This document shows, piece after piece, positions 1-8,501 of a stretch of 64,000 bases of DNA. How positions within the stretch are numbered: position 1 is the first letter of the stretch; every line of letters starts with the position of its first letter. This stretch comes from Phytohabitans flavus (GTDB lineage Bacteria > Actinomycetota > Actinomycetes > Mycobacteriales > Micromonosporaceae): positions 6,578,001 through 6,642,000 of the forward strand of contig NZ_AP022870.1 in assembly GCF_011764545.1 (NCBI RefSeq), in the 5' to 3' direction. The translations under genes were made by a program, and so were the position numbers. The notes beneath the pieces were generated by a model. That model ran no database searches. It had not been told where the DNA came from and saw nothing but the letters and a program-made list of their open reading frames with translations.

Positions 1-467
1 CGGGCGTGCGGCTCGCGGTCGAGCTGGGCGCGGCCAGCGCGGACCACTGCACGCACCTCAGCGGGTCCGATGTGGACGCTCTGGCCGGCTCGTCGACGGT
101 CGCGACGCTGCTACCGGGTGCCGAGTTCGCCACCCGCTCGGCGTACCCGGACGCGCGCCGCCTCCTCGACGCGCAGGTGACCGTCGCGCTCGCCACCGAC
201 TGCAACCCCGGCTCCTCGTACACCACATCCATGCCCTTCTGCATCGCGCTCGCGGTACGCGAGATGGGCATGACCCCCGGGGAGGCGGTCTGGGCCGCCA
301 CCGCCGGTGGCGCACAGGCGTTGCGCCGCACGGACGTCGGCGTCCTGCGGCCCGGCGCGAGGGCCGACCTGATCGTGCTCGACGCGCCGTCCCACCTGCA
401 CCTGGCCTACCGGCCGGGCGTACCTCTCGTCCGCCACACCGTGCACAATGGAGTGCCTTCGCGATGA
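1..467 (+). CDS. hutI: Imidazolonepropionase, C-terminal part (cut by window edge)
   Basis: This is the C-terminal 150 or so residues of imidazolonepropionase, a cytoplasmic amidohydrolase that opens 4-imidazolone-5-propanoate to N-formimino-glutamate in histidine breakdown. The visible part has the typical end of the barrel: a TDCNPGSS stretch carrying the metal-site aspartate, followed by an amidohydrolase C-terminal segment (LRPGARADLIVLDAPSH). The frame is open to the window edge, so the start lies outside. The stop overlaps the hutH start codon (ATGA), so the two are translationally coupled in one hut operon. Confidence 0.93.
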   Translation, partial: GVRLAVELGAASADHCTHLSGSDVDALAGSSTVATLLPGAEFATRSAYPDARRLLDAQVTVALATDCNPGSSYTTSMPFCIALAVREMGMTPGEAVWAATAGGAQALRRTDVGVLRPGARADLIVLDAPSHLHLAYRPGVPLVRHTVHNGVPSR

Positions 468-1999
468 CCGTCACCGTCCAGCCCACCGGCATCAGCGCGG
501 CCGACGTCGCAGCCGTCGCCCGCGCGCAAGCCCCGGTCCGCCTCGCAGAGTCCACAGTCGACTCGATGGAGCGCAGCCGCGCAATCGTCGACGGCATCGA
601 GCGCGAGGGGCGGCCGGTCTACGGCGTCTCGACCGGCTTCGGCGCGCTCGCCAACACGTTCGTGGCGCCGGAGCGCCGGGCCGAGCTCCAGCACGCGCTG
701 ATCCGCTCGCACGCGGCCGGCGTCGGCGAGCCGATGCCGCGCGAGGTCGTCCGGGCGATGATGCTGCTGCGGGTGCGCTCGCTCGCGCTGGGCCGCTCCG
801 GTGTCCGGCCGCTGATCGCCGAGGCGCTCGTCGACCTGCTCAACCACGATGTCACGCCGTGGGTGCCGGAGCACGGCTCGCTCGGCGCCTCCGGCGACCT
901 GGCACCGCTGGCCCACTGCGCGATGGTGCTCCTAGGGGAAGGGTGGGTACTGGACAAGTCGGGCGCCCGGGTCGACGGCGGTGAGGCGCTGCACCGGGCC
1001 GGGCTACGGCCGGTCACGCTCTCCTCGAAGGAAGGGCTCGCGCTGATCAACGGCACCGACGGCATGCTCGGCATGCTGCTGCTGGCGATCGAGGACGCCG
1101 GGCACCTCTTCACGATGGCCGACCTGACCGCCGCGCTCGCGATCGAGGCGATGCTCGGCACCGACCGCCCGTTCCAGCCGGAACTGCACGCGATCCGCCC
1201 GCATCCGGGCCAGGCGATGTCCGCGGCCAACATCCACCGCCTGCTCCAGGACTCCGGGATCATGGACTCGCACCGCAACGACATGGCGCACGCCGTGCAG
1301 GACGCGTACTCGATGCGGTGCGCTCCCCAGGTGGCCGGGGCGGCCCGCGACACGCTGGCGTTCGCGGTGCAGGTGGCCGAGCGCGAGCTGGCCAGCGTGG
1401 TGGACAACCCGGTGGTGCTGCCGGACGGGCGGGTCGAGTCGACCGGCAATTTCCACGGCGCGCCGCTCGGCTTCGCGGCCGACTTCATGGCGATCGCCGC
1501 GGCCGAGGTGGGCGCGATCTCGGAACGCCGGGTGGACCGGCTGCTCGACGTGTGCCGGTCGCGGGAGTTGCCCGCGTTCCTCTCGCCGGACCCGGGCGTC
1601 AACTCCGGCCTGATGATCGCCCAGTACACGGCGGCCGGCATCGTCGCGGAAAACCGCCGGCTCGCCTCGCCCGCCTCGGTCGACTCCCTCCCGACCTCGG
1701 GGATGCAGGAGGACCATGTCTCGATGGGCTGGGCGGCCACGGTCAAGCTGCGCCGGGTCCTCGACAACCTGACCAGCCTGCTCGCGGTCGAGCTGCTCTC
1801 CGCCGTACGCGGCCTCCAGCTCCGCCAGCCGCTGCGTCCGTCGCCGGCCGGCGAGGTCGCGATCGCGGCGGTGGCCGACTTCGCCGGCGAGCCAGGACCG
1901 GACATCTTCTTGGCCCCGGTGCTGGAACAGGCCCGCGCCGCGTTACGCGATCGTGCGCTCCTCCGGGCTGTCGAGGCGCGAGTTGGGCCACTTGCCTAG
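464..1999 (+). CDS. hutH: Histidine ammonia-lyase
   Basis: HutH removes ammonia from L-histidine to give trans-urocanate, the first step of histidine catabolism. The 511-residue length is normal for the family. The Ala-Ser-Gly triad at residues 142-144, inside GSLGASGDLAPLAH, cyclises autocatalytically to the MIO electrophile. The tyrosine of the YGVSTGFG block (residue 53) is also in place. The ATG overlaps the hutI stop by four bases. No hutU is visible, so that step must be encoded elsewhere. About 36 bases separate it from the next gene. Confidence 0.97.
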   Translation: MTVTVQPTGISAADVAAVARAQAPVRLAESTVDSMERSRAIVDGIEREGRPVYGVSTGFGALANTFVAPERRAELQHALIRSHAAGVGEPMPREVVRAMMLLRVRSLALGRSGVRPLIAEALVDLLNHDVTPWVPEHGSLGASGDLAPLAHCAMVLLGEGWVLDKSGARVDGGEALHRAGLRPVTLSSKEGLALINGTDGMLGMLLLAIEDAGHLFTMADLTAALAIEAMLGTDRPFQPELHAIRPHPGQAMSAANIHRLLQDSGIMDSHRNDMAHAVQDAYSMRCAPQVAGAARDTLAFAVQVAERELASVVDNPVVLPDGRVESTGNFHGAPLGFAADFMAIAAAEVGAISERRVDRLLDVCRSRELPAFLSPDPGVNSGLMIAQYTAAGIVAENRRLASPASVDSLPTSGMQEDHVSMGWAATVKLRRVLDNLTSLLAVELLSAVRGLQLRQPLRPSPAGEVAIAAVADFAGEPGPDIFLAPVLEQARAALRDRALLRAVEARVGPLA

Positions 2000-2035
2000 C
2001 ACCCACAGGACATTTTAAGGTTTGGCCGGCTAGGG

Positions 2036-2554
2036 TTGGCCTTCGTGAATCCTCGCTGGCGCGGACGCGTCACCGCCCTTTCGCGCCACTCGCTGCCCAG
2101 GTTTCTTCTCCTGGCTGGCGTGGGCTTCGCGTTCGACCTCGGGCTGCTGACTCTCCTGCACCACTTCACGTCGCTGCCGAATGCTGCCTCGGTCACGATC
2201 GCCTTCTGGGTGACGTATGCGCTCAACTTCGCACTAAACCGGCACATCGCCTTCCGGGCGCACGAGCGCTCGGTCGGGCCGCAGCTGGCCCGTTTCGTGC
2301 CGCAGGTGCTCGGCGACTACGTGCTGACGCTCACCGCGGTGCTGGCGCTCCAGGCGATCGGCCTCAACCTGACCGTCGCCCGGATCGTGGCCGGCGGCAC
2401 AAACCTGATCTTCAACTACGTGCTCTACCGGTGGTGGACGTTCCAGCGCCGAGCACGCACGGCCGCAGAGCCCGAGGCGACTATCGAGGAGTCACTGGGA
2501 GAGTCTTCGCGATCACCTTTGCCAGTGCCCGGAAGGCCTTACCACGGTGACTGA
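2036..2554 (+). CDS. GtrA-like membrane protein
   Basis: A 172-residue GtrA-family membrane protein with four predicted helices (about residues 22-42, 48-68, 88-108 and 115-137) and the usual Arg/Trp-rich end of the last helix. GtrA proteins are thought to help move lipid-linked sugars across the membrane for cell-wall glycan or teichoic acid glycosylation. The TTG at 2036 was taken as the start; a GTG nine bases downstream is equally possible. The last 74 bases overlap, tail to tail, the convergent rdgB gene, and the tail after residue 140 looks unlike the family. Confidence 0.8.
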   Translation: MAFVNPRWRGRVTALSRHSLPRFLLLAGVGFAFDLGLLTLLHHFTSLPNAASVTIAFWVTYALNFALNRHIAFRAHERSVGPQLARFVPQVLGDYVLTLTAVLALQAIGLNLTVARIVAGGTNLIFNYVLYRWWTFQRRARTAAEPEATIEESLGESSRSPLPVPGRPYHGD

Positions 2555-3137
2555 TCGCGTCCTTCTGCTCGTCGCTCAGCTCCGCGTTCGTCCGGTCCTG
2601 CCCGTCTCCTAGGAAGATCGGGTCGTAGCCGAAGCCGCCCTCACCACGCGGCGTGCGGATCAGGCGGCCCGCCTGGCGCCCCTCGACAAGGTGCTCCTTG
2701 CCGCCGGGCAGCACCAGCACCGCCGCGCATACGAACGCCGCGCCGCGGTGCTTGTCGGGCACGTCGCCGATCTGGGCCAGCACCAGGTCGAGGTTGGCCT
2801 TGTCGTCGCCGTGCCGGCCGGACCAGCGGGCGCTGAAGACGCCGGGCATGCCGGAGAGCGCGTCGACCGCCAGGCCGGAGTCGTCGGCGACCGTCGGCAA
2901 GCCGGTGTACCTGACCCCCTCGCGGGCCTTGAGAAGTGCGTTCTCGCCAAAGGTGAGGCCGGTCTCGGGCGCCTCCGGGTACGACGGCACGTCGGCCAGG
3001 CCGACCAACTCGACCGCGTGCGCACCGAGCGCCTTGTCCAGGATCCGCTGAAGCTCCAGCAGCTTCTTCGCGTTGCGGGTGGCGAGCAGCAGCTTGGTGC
3101 CGGATCCCTGCGAAGCGTTCTCCTGGGGTCCGGTCAT
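2481..3137 (-). CDS. rdgB: Non-canonical purine NTP pyrophosphatase (RdgB/HAM1)
   Basis: This housecleaning enzyme hydrolyses dITP, ITP and XTP to the monophosphates and keeps deaminated purines out of DNA and RNA. The 218 residues carry the family signatures: the ATRNAKKLLEL nucleotide-binding start, GENALLKAR, the metal-binding DDSGLAVDAL motif and the GGFGYDPIF block. It directly follows rph with a four-base overlap, the same pair and order as Rv1340-Rv1341 in Mycobacterium tuberculosis. Its 3' end overlaps the convergent GtrA-like gene. Confidence 0.96.
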   Translation of the reverse strand: MTGPQENASQGSGTKLLLATRNAKKLLELQRILDKALGAHAVELVGLADVPSYPEAPETGLTFGENALLKAREGVRYTGLPTVADDSGLAVDALSGMPGVFSARWSGRHGDDKANLDLVLAQIGDVPDKHRGAAFVCAAVLVLPGGKEHLVEGRQAGRLIRTPRGEGGFGYDPIFLGDGQDRTNAELSDEQKDAISHRGKAFRALAKVIAKTLPVTPR

Positions 3138-3859
3138 GAGAGCGCCGCCTGCTGAAGCTCGGCGAGCTTGCCGCAGCCGGCCACGCCCAGGTCGAGCAGC
3201 GCGTCCAGCTGCGCCCGGTCGAACACACCGGACTCGCCGGTCCCCTGCACCTCGACGAAGTCGCCCGCGCCGGTACAGACGATGTTCATGTCGACCTCGG
3301 CCGTCACGTCCTCGTCGTAGCAGAGGTCGAGGCGTGGCTGGCCGTTGATCACGCCCACGCTCACCGCGGCCACCGAACGGTGCACGGCGTCGCCCGGCTT
3401 GCCGGCCAGCAGCCCGCGCTTGGCCATCCAGGTGACCGCGTCGTGCAGCGCCACATACGCCCCGGTGATCGCCGCCGTACGCGTACCACCGTCGGCTTGG
3501 AGCACGTCGCAGTCGAGCACGATCGAGTTTTCACCCAGCGCCTTGAGGTCGATGCAGGCCCGGAGGCTGCGACCGATCAGGCGGGAGATCTCGTGGGTAC
3601 GCCCGCCGACCCGCCCCTTGATGCTCTCCCGGTCGGAGCGGGTGGTGGTGGCGCGCGGGAGCATCGAGTACTCCGATGTGACCCAGCCGAGCCCAGAGCC
3701 CTTGCGCCAGCGCGGCACACCCTCGGTCACGCTCGCGGTGCAGAGCACCCGTGTCGCGCCGAACTCCACGAGGACCGAGCCTTCTGGATGGATGCTCCAC
3801 TGGCGGGTCAGCGTCACCGGCCGCAATTCGTCGGGCGCGCGCCCGTCCGGTCGTCCCAT
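3134..3859 (-). CDS. rph: Ribonuclease PH
   Basis: RNase PH is a phosphate-dependent 3'-to-5' exoribonuclease that trims tRNA 3' ends. The protein is about 241 residues with family blocks near the start (MGRPDGRAPDELRPV), the R-S-D-RESIKGRVGGRTHEISRLIGRSLR region, and ITGAYVALHDA. The ATG at 3859 was preferred to the GTG six bases upstream because the family begins with MGRPDGR. The gene is coupled to rdgB downstream. Upstream, a 54-base gap separates it from the SGNH hydrolase gene on the same strand. Confidence 0.96.
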   Translation of the reverse strand: MGRPDGRAPDELRPVTLTRQWSIHPEGSVLVEFGATRVLCTASVTEGVPRWRKGSGLGWVTSEYSMLPRATTTRSDRESIKGRVGGRTHEISRLIGRSLRACIDLKALGENSIVLDCDVLQADGGTRTAAITGAYVALHDAVTWMAKRGLLAGKPGDAVHRSVAAVSVGVINGQPRLDLCYDEDVTAEVDMNIVCTGAGDFVEVQGTGESGVFDRAQLDALLDLGVAGCGKLAELQQAALS

Positions 3860-3913
3860 GGTCACACCTTATGTGCCGGTGCGACCGCTCCTCCGCCGAC
3901 CCAGACGCGCCTA

Positions 3914-4777
3914 TCAGCTGGGCTTGCCGGTGGTCGCGCCGGCCTGATGCCCATCGCCGAACATCGCCAGCGCCCTCTTGATGTCGGACTGGATCGCCTC
4001 GTCCATGTCGTTGGCGATGCCGCGCAGGTCGTACCACCACTCCGCGATCGCCATGCGGGCCAGTGAGGGCACCAGATCGCGCGAGCGGCGGTACAGCCAG
4101 GCGCTGCCCTGCGTCGCCATCCAGTGGATGCGGGCGAGGCGGCTGGGCGGCGGGTTGCCCGGCTCGGGGTCTGGGCGGCGGTGGATCGGGCCGCCCTGGG
4201 CGGCGACCAGGTCGAAGAACGAGCCGGCCAGCAACCGGTGCCCCCGCTCGCCGGGGTGCAGCCGGTCGACGCTCCACATGCGAGGGTCGTACGCCTCGGG
4301 CAGCAGGTTGAGGTCGAGGTGCACGCCGGGCACCCGGGCCGCGACGGCGTGGGTGACCGCGTTGACCGCGGCGATCCGGCGGGACAGCGGCTTGGCCAGC
4401 GGTCCCGGCAGCCCGAAGACCTGGCCGGGGTCGGGGAAGCACGCGCTGAGCACGAGCGCACCGGAACGGTGCAGCGACCCGATCGTCTTGTCCATCGAGT
4501 TGCCGATGGCGGTCACGTCGAAGCCACGGCGCAGCGTGTCGTTGACCCCCACCAGCACCGCCGCGACGTCCGGCTTGTGTTCGAGGGCCGCCGGCAGCTG
4601 GTCGTTGGCCACGTCGGCGGTAAGCGCACCGCTGACCGCCAGATTGTGGAAGGCGACATGCCCGGGCGGCGCCAGACCGTCGGCCAGCAGGGCTGCCCAG
4701 CCCCGCCAGCTGCCGTCGGGCATCGGATCACCGAAGCCCGCGGTCGTGGAGTCGCCCAAGGCGACGAAAGTCAACAC
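3914..4777 (-). CDS. SGNH/GDSL-family hydrolase
   Basis: A 287-residue SGNH-fold esterase or lipase. All four family blocks are visible: GDSTTAGFGD (nucleophile Ser near residue 10), the LAVSGALTADV glycine block, GVNDTLRR with its asparagine, and DRLHPGERGH supplying the Asp-x-x-His pair. No signal peptide is evident, so it is probably cytoplasmic. The start overlaps the end of the upstream glycosyltransferase gene by seven bases, which implies joint expression. Deacylation of a glycolipid or sugar ester is a reasonable guess; the substrate is unknown. Confidence 0.88.
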   Translation of the reverse strand: MLTFVALGDSTTAGFGDPMPDGSWRGWAALLADGLAPPGHVAFHNLAVSGALTADVANDQLPAALEHKPDVAAVLVGVNDTLRRGFDVTAIGNSMDKTIGSLHRSGALVLSACFPDPGQVFGLPGPLAKPLSRRIAAVNAVTHAVAARVPGVHLDLNLLPEAYDPRMWSVDRLHPGERGHRLLAGSFFDLVAAQGGPIHRRPDPEPGNPPPSRLARIHWMATQGSAWLYRRSRDLVPSLARMAIAEWWYDLRGIANDMDEAIQSDIKRALAMFGDGHQAGATTGKPS

Positions 4778-5907
4778 ACCGTGCTCCCCGCTGAGACCTC
4801 CGCGCCGTGCGCGCGAAGGAAACCCTCTACCGCGGCGGGCCAGGAGAACTGCTCGGCCCGCGCTCGTGCCGCTGCGCGCCGCACGCTCTCCGGGCGGTCC
4901 AGCAGCTGAAGTACGCCTTCCGCGAAGGCCGTGCCGGTGCCTTCCGCCCCGACCCCTGCCGGGCCGACCACCTCGGGAAGGGCGCTCGCAGCGTTGACGA
5001 CGACCGGGCTGCCGACGGCGAGGGACTCCAGCGCCGCGAGGCCGAACGTCTCCACCGGACCGGGCGCCACCACCACATCGGCGGAGGCGAGCAGGTTGGC
5101 CACGTCGTTTCGATCGGCCACGAAGCCGAGAAAGCGGACCGGCAGCCCGGCGGCTCGCTGCTCCAGCGCCTCGCGCCGCGGCCCGTCGCCGACCACCACG
5201 AGCACCGCAGGTATGCCAGCGGCCCGCAGCGCGGCGACGGTGTCGACCGCGATCTCCGGGTGCTTTTCACCGGAGAGGCGGCTGCAGTGCACGAGCAGCA
5301 CCTCGTCGTCCGTCGCGTACTTGGCCCGCACGTCGTGCTCGCGGCGCCTCGGGTGGAACGTGTCCAGGTCGACGCCGAGCGGCACCTCGACGAGGTTTTC
5401 CACGCCCAGCCTGCGGAACTCCGCGGCCGCCCACGCGGTGGTGCAGACGATCTTGTCGTACGCCCGCGCGGTGCGCTTGTTGGCCAGGTCGGCGAAGCCC
5501 ACCCGGATCTGCTCCGGCACGCCCCACACGGTCAGCAGGCCGGCGAGGCTCTCGTGCGACACCATCATCGACGGCACGCCGCGGTCGCGGGCCCACCGCC
5601 CGGTCCAGCGCAGCGTCGAGCGGTCGGAGACCTCGATGTAGTCAGGCTCCAAGCGGTCGAGCAGCTTGGTCAGCCGGCGCCGCCCGGTGATCAGCAGGCG
5701 GTACCCGCCGCTGCCCGGCACCTCCGGCCCGGGCAGCGTGATCACCCGGCCGTGCGGCGTCATCTCGTCGGACATCTCTGGGCCGGGCACGATCATCACC
5801 GGCTCGTGGCCCGCTGCCAGGTAACCCTCACCAAGGCAGCGAAGAGCCGTACGGAGGCCACCGGAACGGGGCATGACAAAGTTCGCCAGGCGAACGATCC
5901 TCACCAT
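4771..5907 (-). CDS. GT4-family glycosyltransferase
   Basis: A 378-residue retaining GT-B glycosyltransferase of family GT4. The N-terminal acceptor domain begins MVRIVRLANFVMPRSGG. The donor domain has the LVVVGDGPRREAL strand-loop and the EX7E nucleotide-sugar motif in ETFGLAALESLAVGSP. It resembles the alpha-mannosyltransferases of actinobacterial phosphatidylinositol mannoside or glycolipid synthesis, but the donor sugar cannot be read from the sequence. It is the first gene of a two-gene unit with the SGNH hydrolase and lies next to a second GT4 gene. Confidence 0.9.
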   Translation of the reverse strand: MVRIVRLANFVMPRSGGLRTALRCLGEGYLAAGHEPVMIVPGPEMSDEMTPHGRVITLPGPEVPGSGGYRLLITGRRRLTKLLDRLEPDYIEVSDRSTLRWTGRWARDRGVPSMMVSHESLAGLLTVWGVPEQIRVGFADLANKRTARAYDKIVCTTAWAAAEFRRLGVENLVEVPLGVDLDTFHPRRREHDVRAKYATDDEVLLVHCSRLSGEKHPEIAVDTVAALRAAGIPAVLVVVGDGPRREALEQRAAGLPVRFLGFVADRNDVANLLASADVVVAPGPVETFGLAALESLAVGSPVVVNAASALPEVVGPAGVGAEGTGTAFAEGVLQLLDRPESVRRAAARARAEQFSWPAAVEGFLRAHGAEVSAGSTVC

Positions 5908-5953
5908 GCCTCCTAGTTCGCTCGCTCACGCGGCGCTGAAGGCGACGTCTTCC

Positions 5954-5989
5954 GCCGCCCCGAAACCCAGACTTCGTCGGCGGGGCGGC
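5954..5989. terminator. Hairpin between the two glycosyltransferase genes
   Basis: A perfect nine-base inverted repeat (GCCGCCCCG / CGGGGCGGC) with an 18-base loop sits in the 115-base gap between the two minus-strand glycosyltransferases. No T-run follows, as is usual in actinobacteria. It could end transcription from the upstream mgtA-like gene. A short direct repeat (about 13 bases, TCGCTCGCTCACG) occurs at both edges of the gap. Confidence 0.4.
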
Positions 5990-6022
5990 TCAGTCCAGAC
6001 GCCGCCGTGCCAGCTCGCTCGC

Positions 6023-7165
6023 TCACGCTGCCACCCGGACGTGGCGGGTGACTCCGGGGCTCGCCAGGATCGACTCGTAGTGAGCGATCAGCTCGTCCCC
6101 GACCGCGCTCCAGGTGCGCCCCTCGACGCCCGCTCGGGCGTTGATGCCGTACTGCCGGCGCAGCTCACCGTCCGTCACCAGCTCGGCGACCGCGCCCGCG
6201 AGTGCGTCTTCGTCCTCGGGTGGCACCAGCGTGCCGTTTACCCCTGGCGTCACCAGGTCGACCGGCCCGCCCGCGGAAGGGGCGATCACCGGCAGCCCGC
6301 TGGCGAGCGCCTCCTGGATCGTCTGGCCGAACGTCTCGTGCGGTCCGGTGTGCGCGAAGATGTCGAAGCTCGCGAAGAGCCGGGCCAGCTGGGCGCCGTG
6401 CCGGGTGCCGAGGAAGACCGCCTTGGGCAGCGCCTTCTCCAGGTCGCGCCGAGCCGGGCCGTCACCCACGATCACCACGCGCACACCGGGCAGCTCGCTG
6501 GTCTTGGCGAGCAGGTCCACCCGCTTCTCCGCGGCCAGCCGGCCGACGTACCCGATCAGCACCTCGCCGTTGGGCGCCAGCACCTTACGCACCAGCTCGT
6601 TGCGCTTGGCGGGGTCGAACCGCACGACGTCGACGCCTCGCTGCCAGAGCCACACCCGCTGGATCCCGTGCGCGACAAGGTCAGCGGCGGAGCGGGTGGA
6701 CGGCGCGAGCGTGCGGTCGGCGCCGTTGTGTACTGTCCGCATCCACTTCCACACGGCGGCCTCGCCCCAGCCGACATACGTGCGCGCGTAGGCGGCCACG
6801 TCGGTCTGGTACACCGCTAGGCAGGGCATCCGCCGCTGCTGAGCCAGGGCCACACCGCGCGCGCCGAGCAGGAACGGGCAGGCGAGATGGACCATGTCCG
6901 GAGCGTGCGACACCAGCGCCTCGGTGAGCTTGGGTCCAGGCAGCCCCAGCCGGAGGCTGCGGTAGCGCGGCAACGGCACGCTCGGCACCCGGATCACGGG
7001 GAACGGGTGTGCGCCAGTCAGGCCCCGCGTCGACGAGGCCGGGGCCGGAGCGATCACCAGAGGCGTGTGACCGCGCTTGACCAGGTGCTCAGCGATGCGG
7101 ACGACGGAGTGCGCGACGCCGTTGACGTCCGGGGGGAACGACTCCGCGATGATCGCTATACGCAT
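6023..7165 (-). CDS. mgtA: GDP-mannose-dependent mannosyltransferase-like GT4
   Basis: A 380-residue GT-B enzyme whose start (MRIAIIAESFPPDVNGV), PSVPLPRYRSLRLGLP segment and EX7E block (ETFGQTIQEALASGLP) match the actinobacterial MgtA/PimB group exemplified by Rv0557. That group transfers mannose from GDP-mannose to a glycolipid acceptor such as glucuronyl-diacylglycerol on the inner face of the membrane. The second glycosyltransferase and an SGNH hydrolase downstream suggest a small glycolipid cluster. The exact acceptor is inferred, not shown. Confidence 0.85.
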   Translation of the reverse strand: MRIAIIAESFPPDVNGVAHSVVRIAEHLVKRGHTPLVIAPAPASSTRGLTGAHPFPVIRVPSVPLPRYRSLRLGLPGPKLTEALVSHAPDMVHLACPFLLGARGVALAQQRRMPCLAVYQTDVAAYARTYVGWGEAAVWKWMRTVHNGADRTLAPSTRSAADLVAHGIQRVWLWQRGVDVVRFDPAKRNELVRKVLAPNGEVLIGYVGRLAAEKRVDLLAKTSELPGVRVVIVGDGPARRDLEKALPKAVFLGTRHGAQLARLFASFDIFAHTGPHETFGQTIQEALASGLPVIAPSAGGPVDLVTPGVNGTLVPPEDEDALAGAVAELVTDGELRRQYGINARAGVEGRTWSAVGDELIAHYESILASPGVTRHVRVAA

Positions 7166-7240
7166 GGCCTCACCGTGGGGTTCGCGACGGTGCTTCAGGC
7201 TACACCCAACTGACGCATCGGCGAACAGTGGAGCAAACTT

Positions 7241-7986
7241 TCAGATCTCGTAACGAGATCCAGGTCGAACGATCTCCAGCGGGCCGGTGAAGGCCGCCGA
7301 TGCGGCGTCCAACGTATCCGCCTCGCTTCCCCACGCCGAAACGAGATGCGTCAGTAATAGCTGGCCAACTCCGGCCTTCGTGGCCACCTCGCCGGCCTCG
7401 CCACCGGTCAGGTGCAGGTCTGGTGGGTTGTCCATGCCATCGAGATAGCTCGCTTCACAAAGGAACAGGTCGGCGCCGAGCGCGAGCCGAAGGAGGGCCT
7501 CACACGGTGCTGTGTCAGATGAATACGCGAGCACCCGCCCCTTAGACTCCAGCCGCACCCCGTACGTCTCCACCGGATGGTTGACCCGGTCGACGGTGAC
7601 GGTGAAGGGTCCGATCGGAAACGTGCCCGGCTGAAGGCCGTAGAACGTGTACACGTCGTCCACCGGCCCTCGTCCTGGCTGTACGCCGCCGCGATCCGGT
7701 CCGGCGCTCCCGCCGGCGCGTAGACGGGGATGGGCGGCAGCGGGCCGGAGGGGTCGTAGCGCCGCACGACGACGTAGGTACACGCGTCGAGCATGTGGTC
7801 GCAGTGCAGATGTGTGAGAAGGATCGCGTCGACGGCATGCAGTCCGGCGTACCGCTGGAGGGCGGTGAGCGAACCTGAACCGAAGTCGATCAGCAGCCGG
7901 AAGTCGTCCTCTTCGACGAGGTACGCCGAGCAGGCGGCCTCGGGGCCCGGAAAACTGCCGGCGCAGCCCAGGACCGTCAGTCGCAT
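7241..7986 (-). pseudogene. Metallo-beta-lactamase-fold hydrolase (Rv1339-like), frameshifted
   Basis: The first half, read from 7986, starts MRLTVLGCAGSFPGPEAACS and carries the metal-binding HLHCDH motif. The second half lies in another frame (from VDDVYTFYGL to LEIVRPGSRYEI) and holds the later metal ligands (SSDTAP, CEASY, HLTGGEAGEVA). The frames meet near 7665-7669. One missing base in a short G or C run there explains the break and restores about 248 residues. The protein resembles Rv1339, reported as an atypical cyclic-AMP phosphodiesterase, and the neighbourhood (cysM on one side, rph and rdgB on the other) matches that region. Decay is possible but an indel artefact is more likely. 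Confidence 0.85.
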
Positions 7987-8061
7987 CCTGCAGTCCCAGT
8001 GTCACGCTCGGCTATCGAGAGGCCCTCGGCGGTTGGCCCGAAGATCCTTACCGTCGAGTCT

Positions 8062-8088
8062 GTCACGGTGCGCAGCCTACGCCGTGAC
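8062..8088. terminator. Weak hairpin upstream of the MBL-fold gene
   Basis: A seven-base perfect stem, GTCACGG / CCGTGAC, with a 13-base loop. It lies in the 217-base gap between the minus-strand MBL-fold gene and the plus-strand small membrane protein gene, so it could equally be a regulatory inverted repeat. No other structure supports it. Confidence 0.2.
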
Positions 8089-8117
8089 CAGGGCGCGACA
8101 GAAAGAACTGATACATC

Positions 8118-8135
8118 ATGTCGCCAAGGTGACAT
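8118..8135. promoter_or_regulatory. Operator-like palindrome
   Basis: An 18-base near-perfect palindrome, ATGTCGCC-AA-GGTGACAT, with one mismatched pair. It lies in an AT-richer stretch between two divergent genes, the usual place for a repressor site. No cognate regulator is adjacent and I do not recognise the motif. Confidence 0.3.
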
Positions 8136-8203
8136 TGCATGTGGGGATCATGGGATTTCTGTAATGCGTCGCGATCACCGTTACGCGGAGTGATACGGCC
8201 CCG

Positions 8204-8434
8204 TTGCACACGGTGAGCCCGGTCCCCAACGCGCGAGGGCTGCTGGCCATGTGGCGAGGCAGCCTGCCGCCCACGTGGTACGAACCATCGTTTATCGCCA
8301 CGGGTCTGGCCGGTATCGGGCTGACGGTGGGCGCGTTCATGTCCATCCAGCGCCGCCGCCTTCCCTGGATCATGCTGACTCTCGCCACGATCCCTCTGGT
8401 TGCCTCGGTGGTGCTTACGGTACGCGCGGTCTAG
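8204..8434 (+). CDS. Small two-helix membrane protein, unknown function
   Basis: A 76-residue frame from a TTG at 8204 (a GTG at 8213 is an alternative). Two hydrophobic segments, about residues 30-46 and 55-73, are separated by a short positive loop (SIQRRRLP), which is a plausible small membrane protein topology. It fills the gap between the MBL-fold gene and cysM, where Mycobacterium has a rhomboid protease and murI; nothing in it resembles either. No clear ribosome binding site or known domain is visible, so it remains tentative. Confidence 0.45.
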   Translation: MHTVSPVPNARGLLAMWRGSLPPTWYEPSFIATGLAGIGLTVGAFMSIQRRRLPWIMLTLATIPLVASVVLTVRAV

Positions 8435-8501
8435 CCCCCGCGGTGCCCAGGTTGTACCGCACGGACGGGCAGGAAAGCGAGGGCTAGGAGGCAGACGGCC
8501 C

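Noticed and set aside
619..1905. A 428-codon minus-strand frame opposite hutH
   Set aside because: Serine/arginine-rich antisense shadow of a well-identified gene; no ribosome site or family match.
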